A DNA stretch of 64,000 bases from JAPOVO01 sp026708165 (lineage in GTDB: Bacteria; Chloroflexota; UBA11872; VXNJ01): NCBI GenBank assembly GCA_965208775.1, contig OZ242360.1:558001-622000 (forward strand). Direction: 5' to 3'. The notes below the pieces were generated by a model. It was not told where the DNA came from. It did not search any database and saw only the letters and a list, made by a program, of their open reading frames with translations. A program made the translations under genes and the position numbers. Below, piece by piece: positions 17,340 through 26,945 of this stretch. Position 1 is the stretch's first letter. Each line of letters starts with the position of its first letter.

Positions 17340-17623
17340 CGAGTCCTTTCTTGCCGGAACAACCGTCGCAAACTCGCGGACGCGGCCGCTATTTCGAACT
17401 CACGATCCGGGAACGTCTCAATAGCAAATTTACGGTTAAAGCGGTTCTAAAGCCAGAGGGCCTTCCAAAGGATCGAACTCTGGGGATAATGACCACCGCG
17501 AAGGGGTGGAAGTGCTACCATCATAGATGGTGGAGTAAATCGGAAACTCGGCCACACTATTAGCGGCCACGCGAGCAACACGGCGATGAGAGTCGAGCCG
17601 CGAGCAGCCTAGGAGGAAACAGG

Positions 17624-18493
17624 ATGGCGCAATCGCGAATGGGGTCTACCGCACTCGGCATCACGGTGCTGGGAATAGCCGTTGTGCTTCTCCTGGCACT
17701 CTTCAGTATCCGGATCGTCGGCGTCGGTGAGGTAGGCGTTATCCACACTTTCGGTGTGGTGGATACCAATCCGAGACAACCGGGGCTCACTTTCAAGGCT
17801 CCGTGGGCGGCTTTGGAGACAATGAGCGTACGGACCCAGCAGTTCACCATGGGATCGGTCGCCGAGGAGCAATCGCTGGTGGCCGGGGACACCGTCCGGA
17901 CGCTCACTTCGGAAGGACTGACCGTCGGACTCGACCTCACGGTGTGGTTCGCGTTGCAGCCCGATAGAGCCCCGATCGTTTTCAGCACCATCGGTCCCGA
18001 TTACCGGGGGATCATCATACGTCCGGCTATCCGAAACGCTATCCGGGACGTTGTCGCTCAGTACACGGCCGAGGCTCTCTATACCGAGGGGCGTGAAAAC
18101 GTCGGTGTTCAGATCCAGGATCAGTTGATCTCAGACCTCAATCCTCGAGGCGTCACAATCGAGCGCGTGCTTTTGAGAGACGTGGCGCTTCCCCCGCTCA
18201 TTCAGCAGGCAATCGAAACGAAGATTGCCGCGGAGCAGGCTATTCAGGAACGCCGATTCCGGGTTGAAGAGGCTACGGAGGAGGCGAATCGCAGAGTCGA
18301 GGAGGCCACGGGAATAAGGGACGCGCAGGAGTTGATCAACTCGACTCTGACTCCGGAGTACCTGCAATTCCTGTACATCGAGAGTCTGCGGGAGCAAAAA
18401 GCCGGCAACGTGATCTACGTGCCTGTGAATCCGGGTACTGGATTGCCGGTATTCGTAAACGCGGGGCAAAACGGCGGAGCGGCGAGCCCCTAG
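17624..18493 (+). CDS. SPFH/Band 7 (prohibitin/HflC-like) membrane protein
   Basis: 289 residues. One N-terminal transmembrane helix (residues about 6-30) is followed by a Band 7 domain that begins RIVGVGEVGVIHTFG. A charged coiled coil lies at about residues 200-235 (IQERRFRVEEATEEANRRVEEA). Prohibitin-like proteins form large rings in the membrane and steady or restrain membrane proteases. No protease gene is adjacent. GGAGGAAACAGG gives a strong ribosome site for the ATG at 17624. The 284 bases upstream separate it from the divergent lipoprotein gene and hold no gene I can support. Confidence 0.85.
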   Translation: MAQSRMGSTALGITVLGIAVVLLLALFSIRIVGVGEVGVIHTFGVVDTNPRQPGLTFKAPWAALETMSVRTQQFTMGSVAEEQSLVAGDTVRTLTSEGLTVGLDLTVWFALQPDRAPIVFSTIGPDYRGIIIRPAIRNAIRDVVAQYTAEALYTEGRENVGVQIQDQLISDLNPRGVTIERVLLRDVALPPLIQQAIETKIAAEQAIQERRFRVEEATEEANRRVEEATGIRDAQELINSTLTPEYLQFLYIESLREQKAGNVIYVPVNPGTGLPVFVNAGQNGGAASP

Positions 18494-18635
18494 CCGTAGG
18501 GAATAGCGAGAGGCAGGCGGGAAACCTCCGGCCTGTTCGAACGGCGGGTTATATGCACATCGGGCGTATGGCCCGCACTCGCTTCACATGCCGTCGCCGA
18601 AGGAAATTTCAGCATCGGCTCCACGGAGCCATGCC

Positions 18636-18711
18636 GGGCGATTAGCTCAGCCGGGAGAGCGCTACGTTTACACCGTAGAGGTCGCAGGTTCGAGCCCTGC
18701 ATCGCCCACCA
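18636..18711 (+). tRNA. tRNA-Val (anticodon TAC)
   Basis: A 76-base cloverleaf. The acceptor arms GGGCGAT and ATCGCCC pair fully. The anticodon stem CTACG/CGTAG encloses TTTACAC with TAC in the middle, and the T arm is GCAGG-TTCGAGC-CCTGC. The 3' end ACCA is encoded. A GC hairpin at 18717-18735 follows without a T run. Confidence 0.97.
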
Positions 18712-18900
18712 CCGCCGGCCCGTTGGGACCGGGCCACCCACAGTGCTTAGCAGCTTCGCTCGGCAATTTGAAGATATCCTGACGAGCCTATATGAGTGGC
18801 GCGGGAGCGGCCCTCTTCTCAAGTCCCGGTGATGGACTAGGCTTGGGCTGATTCCCCACGACATTAGACTGGCGGCTAAAACAAAGACGGGATAGGGCGC

Positions 18901-20082
18901 GTGGCGAGCAGTCCGGCAATACCTGAAAACCGTGATGCCGTAACAGCTGAGTGGCTAGGGCAGGCGCTGACGGCGGGCGGCGCGTCCGGTCTTCCGACGA
19001 TAGAGAATGTCGTTGTCGAAGACATCGGCGCCGGAGTCGGCATCCTGGCGGAGATCCTGCGCTGCCACCTGACCTATCGTGACGACGCCCACGCCGCGCC
19101 GGAGACCGTCATAGTGAAGCTGCCCAGCACGCACCGCAAGACTCTGCGCATGGGCAAATGGCAGCGGCTCTACAAGCGGGAATATGCCTATTACCGCCAC
19201 CTGTCGCGGCAAAGCCCGCTCCGATCACCGAGGCTGCTCTACGGTGATTTTGAAGCGAGCAGTCACCGCTTTGTCCTAGTGCTCGAAGACCTTCGCGGCA
19301 TGGACGTGTTCGACGAGATAGAAGGCGCCGGCGCGGAGCACGCAAAACGCGCCATCCGCGCGGTTGCCAAATTGCACGGACACTATTGGAACAAGGTAGA
19401 CCGGCCGCCGCTATCCGGTCTGCACGACATTTTTGCCGCGAAGTACCGTCCATTACTGCAGGTCGTGTATCTGGCAAGCCTCGTTCCGACGTTAAATCGG
19501 TTCGGCGACGCTTTCTCGGTCGACATGCGCCGTCTGGCCGAAGCTTACGGGCCGCGGGTCGCCGACCACATCGGCGAGGCCGCGGCCGGAACCAAGACCT
19601 TCGTACACGGCGACTTCCGGCTGGATAACATGTTCTTCGGCCCCGGCCCTGGCGAAGACCTGACCCTGGTCGACTGGCAGATCAGCGGGCTTGCCTGCGG
19701 CTTGTGGGACGTAGCCTTCCTTCTTGGCAGCAGCGTTTCGACCGAAGTCCGCCGCCAGATCGAGCGTGAATCGCTGGAGGAGTACCACGACATCCTTTGC
19801 GGTATGGGAGTCAACGACTTCTCTTTCAAAGAATGCTGGCGCCTCTATCGAGAATATGTGCTGGGCCGACTTGTGGTCGCGGTCTTCCTGTGCGGCGGCG
19901 TGGACTTGCCATTTGACCGGAGCCGCCGGCTGGCGGAAGTCAGCCTGCGCAGAACGCTGGCGGCCATCGAAGATCTGGACGCTGCCGTATTCCTGCCCGA
20001 CCGCCGCCGGTTTTTCAGTCTTGCGAACGCCTTCTCGACCTTCTCGCACGGCGCCTACAAGGCTTACAAGGCGGTGCGCTAG
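18901..20082 (+). CDS. Phosphotransferase-fold protein (APH/CHK-like kinase)
   Basis: 393 residues of the aminoglycoside phosphotransferase/choline kinase-like superfamily. The catalytic loop is FVHGDFRLDNMFF and the metal-binding segment LVDWQISG stands in for DFG. The N-lobe strand ETVIVKLPS supplies the ATP-contacting Lys. The group resembles the ecdysteroid-kinase-like branch, whose bacterial members have unknown small-molecule substrates, so antibiotic resistance should not be assumed. The start is GTG at 18901 with only a weak ribosome site. It lies between two tRNA genes with no clear operon partner. Confidence 0.75.
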   Translation: MASSPAIPENRDAVTAEWLGQALTAGGASGLPTIENVVVEDIGAGVGILAEILRCHLTYRDDAHAAPETVIVKLPSTHRKTLRMGKWQRLYKREYAYYRHLSRQSPLRSPRLLYGDFEASSHRFVLVLEDLRGMDVFDEIEGAGAEHAKRAIRAVAKLHGHYWNKVDRPPLSGLHDIFAAKYRPLLQVVYLASLVPTLNRFGDAFSVDMRRLAEAYGPRVADHIGEAAAGTKTFVHGDFRLDNMFFGPGPGEDLTLVDWQISGLACGLWDVAFLLGSSVSTEVRRQIERESLEEYHDILCGMGVNDFSFKECWRLYREYVLGRLVVAVFLCGGVDLPFDRSRRLAEVSLRRTLAAIEDLDAAVFLPDRRRFFSLANAFSTFSHGAYKAYKAVR

Positions 20083-20323
20083 GCTTTCGCCCGACGTCGG
20101 GCGTCGGCGCAGTTATGGCGTTCGATTAGGTAGATGTCCCTCCGTATCGCCAAGTTCGGCAAGCCGGTCTCCGGACTAGGGAGTTGCAGAAAGACATGGG
20201 CCCGGCTGTGCGAGCGGCAGTTGGCGTCGGCACTCCACGAGCCATTTTTGCCTGCATCTCTTTGTCCGGTGGACACAAGTCCGCCAACCGTTCGCTAGAC
20301 TCTTATACGTCGCTTAGCGGCAA

Positions 20324-20399
20324 GCCGAGATAGCTCAGTCGGTAGAGCAGTGGACTGAAAATCCATGTGTCGTCGGTTCAATTCCGACTCTCGGCACCA
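20324..20399 (+). tRNA. tRNA-Phe (anticodon GAA)
   Basis: A 76-base cloverleaf with paired acceptor arms GCCGAGA and TCTCGGC. The anticodon stem TGGA/TCCA encloses CTGAAAA with GAA central. The T arm is GTCGG-TTCAATT-CCGAC. The 3' ACCA is encoded. Confidence 0.97.
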
Positions 20400-20547
20400 G
20401 ATTCAGCGCAAGCGCCACTTCAACGGTCAGCAGCGGAGTGGAACTTTCCATCACTCACCCGATACATGGTTACGCACGTTTCGTGGCCCCGCCGTAGATC
20501 GACCCTAAACTATCAACCCGAACGGATTGTTGGAGAGTGGAAAGCGC

Positions 20548-21054
20548 ATGGCTGTGATCGAAGGCCGCATTCAATCATTGCACCTCAAGCCGAAGGTGGC
20601 AGGCGAGCGGGGGCTGCCCAAGCAAGCAGTGCCTTCGGCTCAAATAACAGCAAACGGTCTGGCCGGTGACTTCAACCGGTACCGCACCGAGGCCAAGGGT
20701 GGCACTCCCGACATGGCCGTCCTGATCATGCCGCTGGAAACGCTCGAAGAGATTCAGGCCGACGGCTGGCCGGTAGAGCCCGGCCACATAGGCGAGAACA
20801 TAACGACCACCGGCATCGGCTATGCCGACCTTCCCCCCGGAACGCGGGTCAGAATCGGCGAGGCGGATCTGGAGATAACCGAGGCCTGCCAGCCTTGCGC
20901 TAATCTGCGTTTGCTACCTTACGTCGGTCGGGCGCGGGTCACGGAGTTCATCAGAACGATGATAGGCCGCCGGGGCTGGTACGCTCGCGTGATTCAGCCT
21001 GGACCAGTCCAAATGGGGGACGTGATAAGAGTGAGCGCCGAAAACGTTCAGTAG
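20548..21054 (+). CDS. MOSC domain protein
   Basis: 168 residues from ATG at 20548, which has GGAAA a few bases ahead; an in-frame TTG at 20527 is possible. The MOSC fold, as in the molybdenum cofactor sulfurase C-terminal region and YiiM, is recognised by GHIGENITTTGI and the strictly conserved Cys in EACQPCANLRLL, which may carry sulfur. YiiM-type proteins reduce N-hydroxylated compounds using Moco. No Moco biosynthesis gene is in view. Confidence 0.82.
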   Translation: MAVIEGRIQSLHLKPKVAGERGLPKQAVPSAQITANGLAGDFNRYRTEAKGGTPDMAVLIMPLETLEEIQADGWPVEPGHIGENITTTGIGYADLPPGTRVRIGEADLEITEACQPCANLRLLPYVGRARVTEFIRTMIGRRGWYARVIQPGPVQMGDVIRVSAENVQ

Positions 21055-21141
21055 AACGGACGGCAAGGACCGCCAGCCGGCGGCGCAACATGAGGCTGTG
21101 TGCTTGACGCTGTTTTCACGACGCTCCTAGCATGAACTGAA

Positions 21142-21213
21142 TGGGGCGTCGCCAAGCGGTAAGGCACCGGCCTTTGGAGCCGGCATTCGTAGGTTCGAAT
21201 CCTACCGCCCCAG
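21142..21213 (+). tRNA. tRNA-Gln (anticodon TTG)
   Basis: A 72-base cloverleaf. The acceptor arms TGGGGCG and CGCCCCA pair, including the weak first T-A pair typical of tRNA-Gln. The anticodon stem CCGGC/GCCGG encloses CTTTGGA with TTG central. The discriminator is G and the next bases are CCG, so the terminal CCA is not encoded, unlike tRNA-Val and tRNA-Phe here. Confidence 0.96.
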
Positions 21214-21317
21214 CCGCACCGCCCATCCGCAAGCAGGAATGACCGTCAGGCGGGAGACTCTCAGCATGAGGAACGCGATCAGGGCGCGGGCGCTGCCGGC
21301 GCGCCGCGCCGTTCGCC

Positions 21318-22727
21318 GTGGTCGATGAAAGCGATAGGCGTAAGCTGAGCGCCGAGGCGCGCGCCTCCGCGGTCATCCTCGCAGCAGGTCATGGCACGCG
21401 GATGAAATCAAAGATCCCCAAGCCGCTGCACATGCTCGCCGGACGGATTCTGGTCGGTTACCCGCTAAAGCTGTGTGCATCGCTTTCGCTGAGTCCGATC
21501 ACGGTCGTCGCCGGCAATGAGAGCGCCGCGCAGATGCGCGACGTCATGCCAGAGGCGGAGGTCGTCGAACAGGGGGAGCGAGGTTACGGCACGGGATATG
21601 CCGCCGCGCAGGCCGCGCCAAACCAGTCCGGCAAGTCCGCCTCGACATTCGTTCTGTTTTCCGACACACCACTGCTGACACCCTCCACGGTTGTCCGAAT
21701 GCTCGACAAGCGCGAGAGCTCGCAAGCCGCGATAGTGGTGCTCTCGGCGGTCCTGGACAACCCGGCGCGATACGGGCGAGTCTTGCGCGACGAAAGTGGA
21801 AAGGTAAAACGTATCGTCGAGGCGGCGGGCGCAACGGAAGACGAGCTTAGCGTCGGCGAGATCAATACCGGAATCATGGTCTTCGACTCGGCATGGCTGT
21901 GGCAGAACATTTCGCGACTCACTCCCGATCCGGCAAAGGGAGAGACGCTGCTAACCGACCTCGTCGCCATGGCGATCGGGCAGGGCAGGGAGGTCGAGAG
22001 CCTGACGCTGGACGATCCGTTGGAAGGGATGGGCTGCGACGACCGGATCGAGCTGGCGCGGGCGGAGCGAATAATACGTACCCGCAAGCTGGAAGAGTTG
22101 ATGCTGGCGGGAGTAACGATTCGGGACCCACAAACGACCTACGTGGACGACACCGTTCAGGCGGGCCGGGATACCGAAATCCAGCCGGGAACGTTCTTGC
22201 GCGGAAAAACCGTCATAGAGGCGGATTGCTCGATCGGACCGACGACGGAGATAGTCGATTCGACGATAGGCAGAGGCTGCGTTGTGCGACAATCTGTCGT
22301 CGAAAATTCCCGACTAGGCAGCAACGTGACGGTAGGCCCGTTTTCGCATATTCGACAGGAGGCGGTCGTCGGCGACGGGGCACATATCGGCAATTACGCC
22401 GAAATAAAGAACTCGAGAATCGGCACCGGTACCTTGATGGGGCATTTCGGTTATCTTGGGGACGCCGACGTTGGAGACGGCGTCAACATTGGCGCCGGGG
22501 CGGTCACGTGCAACTTCGACGGGCGCGATAAGCACCGAACGCTCATCGGAAACCGGGCGTTCGTTGGCAGCGGCGCAATGCTTGTAGCTCCGATCTCCGT
22601 AGGACGTGGGGCGACTATTGGAGCCGGCTCGGTCGTTACCCGTGATATCCCCGACGGAGCGCTGTCGTACGGCGTTCCAGCGCGGCTGAAACGAATCAAG
22701 CCAGCAGATAGCGAAGACGAGGGCTAG
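21318..22727 (+). CDS. glmU: Bifunctional UDP-GlcNAc pyrophosphorylase/glucosamine-1-phosphate acetyltransferase
   Basis: 469 residues. The N-terminal nucleotidyltransferase domain (about 15-240) opens with VILAAGHGTRMKSKIPKPLH, the sugar-nucleotide signature. The C-terminal half is a left-handed beta-helix of hexapeptide repeats with the acetyl-CoA site region NIGAGAVTCNFDG. The protein makes UDP-N-acetylglucosamine for peptidoglycan or other envelope glycans. The start is GTG at 21318. It precedes prs by 8 bases, the glmU-prs order common in bacteria, which links two nucleotide-sugar and PRPP steps in one transcript. Confidence 0.93.
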   Translation: MVDESDRRKLSAEARASAVILAAGHGTRMKSKIPKPLHMLAGRILVGYPLKLCASLSLSPITVVAGNESAAQMRDVMPEAEVVEQGERGYGTGYAAAQAAPNQSGKSASTFVLFSDTPLLTPSTVVRMLDKRESSQAAIVVLSAVLDNPARYGRVLRDESGKVKRIVEAAGATEDELSVGEINTGIMVFDSAWLWQNISRLTPDPAKGETLLTDLVAMAIGQGREVESLTLDDPLEGMGCDDRIELARAERIIRTRKLEELMLAGVTIRDPQTTYVDDTVQAGRDTEIQPGTFLRGKTVIEADCSIGPTTEIVDSTIGRGCVVRQSVVENSRLGSNVTVGPFSHIRQEAVVGDGAHIGNYAEIKNSRIGTGTLMGHFGYLGDADVGDGVNIGAGAVTCNFDGRDKHRTLIGNRAFVGSGAMLVAPISVGRGATIGAGSVVTRDIPDGALSYGVPARLKRIKPADSEDEG

Positions 22728-22735
22728 TCCGATCT

Positions 22736-23680
22736 ATGGCCAGAACCCTTAAGATTTTCTCCGGATCATCCAATCCGGAGCTTGCCAGGCTCACGGCCGA
22801 GCATCTCGGGATTCCGCTGAGCCGGTCTTACGTCGCTTCGTTTCCCAACGGCGAGACGCGCGTCCGCATCGAGGAAAACGTTCGCGGACTCGACGTGTTC
22901 CTCGTTCAATCCGTATGCGCGCCGGTCGACAAAAACCTGGTGCAGCTTTTGATAATGATGGACGCCGTTCGCAGGGCTTCGGCGGACCGAATTACCGCCG
23001 TCATCCCTTATTTCGGTTACGCGCGCCAAGAAAAGAAGACGGCGGGCAGGGAACCCATCTCTGCCAAGCTCGTCGCCAACCTTTTGGCTGTGGCGGGCGC
23101 CGACCGTATCCTCACCATGGACCTGCACGCGCCCGCCATCGAAGGTTTTTTCGACATACCCGTGGACCACCTGAGAGCTGCGGGATTACTGGGGGAACGG
23201 GTGAAGGACCTGGCGCTGGATAACGCCGTGGTTGGATCGCCTGACGCCGGCGGCGTGGCGCGGGCCGAGGACTTCAGCCGCAGGCTCGGCGGTTCAGACC
23301 TGTTTGTCGTTTTCAAGCGCCGCGACACGCCCGATAATGTCACGCCCCTCCATATGGTGGGTGACGTCAAGGGGCGCGTGGCGATAATCATCGACGACAT
23401 AATTTCGACTGGGAAGTCGCTTATCACTGCCGCCGACTCGCTGCTCGAAGGAGGAGCCAAGGAGGTCCACGCCTGCGCGGTGCACGCCGATTTCACCGAA
23501 GACGTGGTTAAAGTGTTGGAATCTTCGAGACTCAAGAGTATTTTGGTGACCGATACGATACCGATCCCAAATCAACGCCCGCTCGATAGTAAGATACACG
23601 TGTGCTCTACCGCGCGGATCTTCGCGGAGACCATCGACAGGATTCACCGGCACGAGTCAGTAAGCGCGTTGTTCAGCTAG
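22736..23680 (+). CDS. prs: Ribose-phosphate pyrophosphokinase
   Basis: 314 residues, full length for class I PRPP synthetase, which transfers pyrophosphate from ATP to ribose-5-phosphate. Signatures present are YFGYARQEKK (ATP loop), the metal site DLHAPAIEGFF and the PRPP loop VAIIIDDIISTGKS. The usual Asp-Arg in the ATP loop (ARQDRK) reads ARQEKK here, a mild change. It follows glmU by 8 bases. Confidence 0.93.
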   Translation: MARTLKIFSGSSNPELARLTAEHLGIPLSRSYVASFPNGETRVRIEENVRGLDVFLVQSVCAPVDKNLVQLLIMMDAVRRASADRITAVIPYFGYARQEKKTAGREPISAKLVANLLAVAGADRILTMDLHAPAIEGFFDIPVDHLRAAGLLGERVKDLALDNAVVGSPDAGGVARAEDFSRRLGGSDLFVVFKRRDTPDNVTPLHMVGDVKGRVAIIIDDIISTGKSLITAADSLLEGGAKEVHACAVHADFTEDVVKVLESSRLKSILVTDTIPIPNQRPLDSKIHVCSTARIFAETIDRIHRHESVSALFS

Positions 23681-23772
23681 TCAGGCCGTCGAGTTGAAGG
23701 GTCTGAGGCGCTCAACGAGCCCAGCGCAGACGACACCGAGCGTCGCGCACACCAGGAGGTTCGGTTCCATTC

Positions 23773-25056
23773 TTGGAACCCGCTAGTTGGGCCAGCCTCA
23801 TAGCGATTTTCGCCCTGACGCTAGCCAACGGCTTTTTCGCAGCCGCGGAGACAGCCGTTGTCTCGGTCAGGCCAAGCCGGATTCAGGAACTCGTCGCCCA
23901 GGGTAACGCCGGGGCCAGACGGGTCCAGGCCTTTCTGGACAATCCGCACAGATTCCTCGCAACGATTCAGATCGCCATCACCATTCTCGGGTTCTTTGCC
24001 GGCGCGGTCGGAGCCGTCAACCTGGGACCGGAGCTTGCCAGGCTGATCCCCAACGACGCCGCAGCGGTAGTGATCGTGACGCTGATCGCGGCGTTCATAA
24101 CAATAGTCGGCGGAGAGATAGTCCCTAAATCTCTCTCGCTACAGAACGCGGAGAGCTTTGCCCTTCGAATCTCGGCCCCCGTCAGCCTGATCGCGCGCAT
24201 CTTCGCTCCGATCGTCTCTGTGCTTGAGGGGGCAAGCGGGTTCTTGTTGCGACTAATGGGTTCCAGCCGTCGCGTCTCCCTGCCCGCGGTCACCGACGCG
24301 GAAGTGCGAATCTTGCTCGAAGAAGGCGAGAAGCGCGGCACTATCGAGCAGGAAGAGGTCGAGATGATTCACGGCGTCTTCGACATCCACAACCGCGCCG
24401 TGCGGCAGATCATGACGCCGCGCCCGGATGTGGTGATGGTGCCGATCGGAACAGTACTAACGGATGCGCTGAAGCTGGCGCTGGAGCGGGGATTCTCCAG
24501 AATTCCCGTCTATCAAGACTCCATCGACAGAGTCGTCGGAACGGTATCCGTGCGCGACATCGCGGCCAGCATGAGCAATGGCGAACAGACTCCGGCCATG
24601 GTAGACACGGTGATTCGCGATCCCTATTTCGTACCGGAATCCAAGATGGTCGACGACGCCCTCGCCGACATGCAAAACAGCAGAGTCCACATGGCCGTCG
24701 TGGTCGACGAGTACGGCGATACCGCCGGAATCGTCACCATGGAGGACATAATCGAGGAAATCGTCGGCGAAATCGCCGACGAGTCGGACCGCGAGCTGAC
24801 CAGTTTCATCGCTCTCAACGAAAACGAGGCGGTGGTTGACGGCAAGTTCAGCATCGCCGATCTAAACGACGAAATGGACTTACAGCTAACCCTCGACGAA
24901 GCCGACACCATAGCCGGATTGGTCTTTGTAACGCTGGGCCGGGTACCCGACGAAGGCGACCACATCTTGGTCGATGGGGCGACCGTCGAGGTATTGCGCG
25001 TCGAAAACACGCGAATTCGCAGACTCAGGGTTGCTAGGACTCCGGCTGGAGCATAG
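23773..25056 (+). CDS. CNNM/HlyC-CorC family transporter protein
   Basis: 427 residues in three parts. A DUF21/CNNM membrane domain (about 1-190, four helices) contains LANGFFAAAETAVVSV. Two CBS domains follow (about 205-335), introduced by RQIMTPRPDVVMV and with VDEYGDTAGIVTMEDI in the second. A C-terminal CorC/HlyC domain closes it. Relatives are linked to Mg2+ or Co2+ efflux. The start is TTG at 23773 with AGGAGGT about 12 bases upstream, a rather long spacing. It converges with the EamA gene. Confidence 0.88.
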   Translation: MEPASWASLIAIFALTLANGFFAAAETAVVSVRPSRIQELVAQGNAGARRVQAFLDNPHRFLATIQIAITILGFFAGAVGAVNLGPELARLIPNDAAAVVIVTLIAAFITIVGGEIVPKSLSLQNAESFALRISAPVSLIARIFAPIVSVLEGASGFLLRLMGSSRRVSLPAVTDAEVRILLEEGEKRGTIEQEEVEMIHGVFDIHNRAVRQIMTPRPDVVMVPIGTVLTDALKLALERGFSRIPVYQDSIDRVVGTVSVRDIAASMSNGEQTPAMVDTVIRDPYFVPESKMVDDALADMQNSRVHMAVVVDEYGDTAGIVTMEDIIEEIVGEIADESDRELTSFIALNENEAVVDGKFSIADLNDEMDLQLTLDEADTIAGLVFVTLGRVPDEGDHILVDGATVEVLRVENTRIRRLRVARTPAGA

Positions 25057-25141
25057 CCGGAAGCAAGGGAGGCGCACAGGGCTCAACCGACCCCGCGTCT
25101 CGTTGTTCGCACGAGCCGGCGAAAAATCTCACAACCCCTCG

Positions 25142-26008
25142 CTAGCCGGCGATTCCGATAAGCGCGACACCGGAAGCGACCAGGCAGGCTCCCAAAATTC
25201 GAGCCGGACCGACTCCTTCGCGCAACAGCAGTCCTCCGTACAGCGCCGCAAACACGATGCTTGTCTCGCGCGCCGCGGCAACGTAGCTCACGCTGGAAGT
25301 CTGCAAAGCGGTCAATACCAGAATGTAGGCGCCGAACATCAAACTGCCTGCCGCGAATATCCAACCGATCTCCCGCTTCAGCCGCCGCACCCTTGTTACT
25401 CGCGGCGCCATCCAGGGAGCGATGATCGCGAGCGTTCCGACCGACCACAGGTACATATATACGAGGGGGTGCACGTGCTGTACGCCGGCGCTATCGATGA
25501 TCGAATACAGCCCAATCGTCAGTCCGGTCAGCAGCGCCCATCGCGACCCGGTAGAGACGAGCGCACGAAGCGGCGCGGCGAGAGCATTGAAGGTTAGAGC
25601 GCTTGCCTGAATCAGATATACGCCAACTACGACTGCCAGTATCCCCAGCAAGCCAAGCAGCGAAGGAGATTCGCGCAAGATAACGATAGAAAGGACCAGG
25701 ACGAATATCGGGCCTGATCCTCTGGCCAGCGGATATACGACCGAGAGGTCGGTGCGGGAATATGCGCCGCCGAGCAGGACGAAATACGCAACGTGTACAA
25801 CCGACGAAAGACCTATGAAGACCCAGCCCGCAAGCGGAACCGGATTGTCCTTAACCACCAGGATGAAGGCCGGTGTGAACAAAACCAGCCCGGCAGCGCT
25901 AGCCAGCCAGAGGAACAGGAGCTTGTCCGCCGACCGCTTGGCCATGTAGTTCCAGGTCGAATGCAGCACCGCCGAAGCGAGCACCAGGCCAATCGCGGCT
26001 TCAGTCAT
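25142..26008 (-). CDS. EamA/DMT family permease
   Basis: 288 residues with ten predicted transmembrane helices in two homologous halves (two EamA units), typical of drug/metabolite transporters. The second half contains YVAAARETSIVFAALYG, where the first half has the equivalent VVYPLARGSGPIFV. Members export amino acids or other metabolites. It converges on the CNNM gene and diverges from recO. Substrate unknown. Confidence 0.85.
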   Translation of the reverse strand: MTEAAIGLVLASAVLHSTWNYMAKRSADKLLFLWLASAAGLVLFTPAFILVVKDNPVPLAGWVFIGLSSVVHVAYFVLLGGAYSRTDLSVVYPLARGSGPIFVLVLSIVILRESPSLLGLLGILAVVVGVYLIQASALTFNALAAPLRALVSTGSRWALLTGLTIGLYSIIDSAGVQHVHPLVYMYLWSVGTLAIIAPWMAPRVTRVRRLKREIGWIFAAGSLMFGAYILVLTALQTSSVSYVAAARETSIVFAALYGGLLLREGVGPARILGACLVASGVALIGIAG

Positions 26009-26121
26009 CGACTGTCACGCAGCACATCCCTCAGTCGGTTGACGGTTCATATAATTGCTTGCGGGCGTACGGGGCGGCTTCATACCCCGCAGTTTGTCGT
26101 CCGGAAATCGAGAATCTATAA

Positions 26122-26904
26122 GTGCGGCTCCAAAGGTCGAAATCATACAGAGCGGAAGCAATACTGCTGCGCCGGTCGAACCTCGGCGAAGCGGACAGGA
26201 TTGTCACGCTCTACACCCGCGAGTACGGCAAACGCAGGGCAGTCGCAAAGTCGGTGCGCCGTTCGAAAAGCCGCCTGGCCGGCCACATCGAGCTCTTCAC
26301 GCACGTGGACGTCTATCTGGCCGTTGGAACCAATCTCGACGTTTTGACCCAGGCGACGGCGATAGAAATCTTCCCGACCATGTCGAACGATCTAGACAGA
26401 TTTGCCAAGGCGTCCTGGGCGGCGGAGGTAGTCGACCGGCTCACGCTTGTCGGCGAGCCGGACCCGGAGCTGTTCGCGCTCTTGCTCGCGACGATCCGGC
26501 TGCTCGCCTCGGAAGACGAGCGCCGGTCCATCCACTTGAGGCAGTTTGAGCTTCACGCCTTGAGCAGACTCGGATACCGGCCGCATCTGGAGTCGTGCGT
26601 CAACTGCGGCGGCGGCCTGAAAGAGATGGTCAACCAGTTTTCGCCCGGCCTTGGCGGGGTGATGTGCCACGGTTGTGATTCGGACGGGGCGGCGCTGACG
26701 ATTTCTCCGTCGGCAATAAAGGTGATGCGCTGGCTCGAATCTCAAGAGATCGGGACGGCTGGCCGCCTCAATTCCAACGCCGCCCTCGACGCCGAGCTGG
26801 AACGGATTCACACGGCTTGCCTGAACCAGGTGCTGGGAGGCATGCTGAGATCGGCGTCGCTGCTGGATCGCTCCCGCACACACAACGCCGCACGGCCGGT
26901 TTAG
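26122..26904 (+). CDS. recO: DNA repair protein RecO
   Basis: 260 residues. The N-terminal OB fold begins SYRAEAILLRRSNLGEADRI, which is diagnostic of RecO. A helical region follows, and a zinc site is formed by CVNCGG and CHGCDSDG. RecO works with RecR to load RecA onto SSB-coated gaps. The start is GTG at 26122; no clear ribosome site is visible. recO-glyS is a recurrent gene pair in bacteria, and glyS starts 42 bases after the stop. Confidence 0.9.
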   Translation: MRLQRSKSYRAEAILLRRSNLGEADRIVTLYTREYGKRRAVAKSVRRSKSRLAGHIELFTHVDVYLAVGTNLDVLTQATAIEIFPTMSNDLDRFAKASWAAEVVDRLTLVGEPDPELFALLLATIRLLASEDERRSIHLRQFELHALSRLGYRPHLESCVNCGGGLKEMVNQFSPGLGGVMCHGCDSDGAALTISPSAIKVMRWLESQEIGTAGRLNSNAALDAELERIHTACLNQVLGGMLRSASLLDRSRTHNAARPV

Positions 26905-26945
26905 TAAACGAATCCCTACCTGCCCGATCCCGAATAAGGAACGCA

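Noticed and set aside
18717..18735. Hairpin after tRNA-Val as an intrinsic terminator
   Set aside because: GGCCCG/CGGGCC pairs well, but no T run follows on the plus strand.
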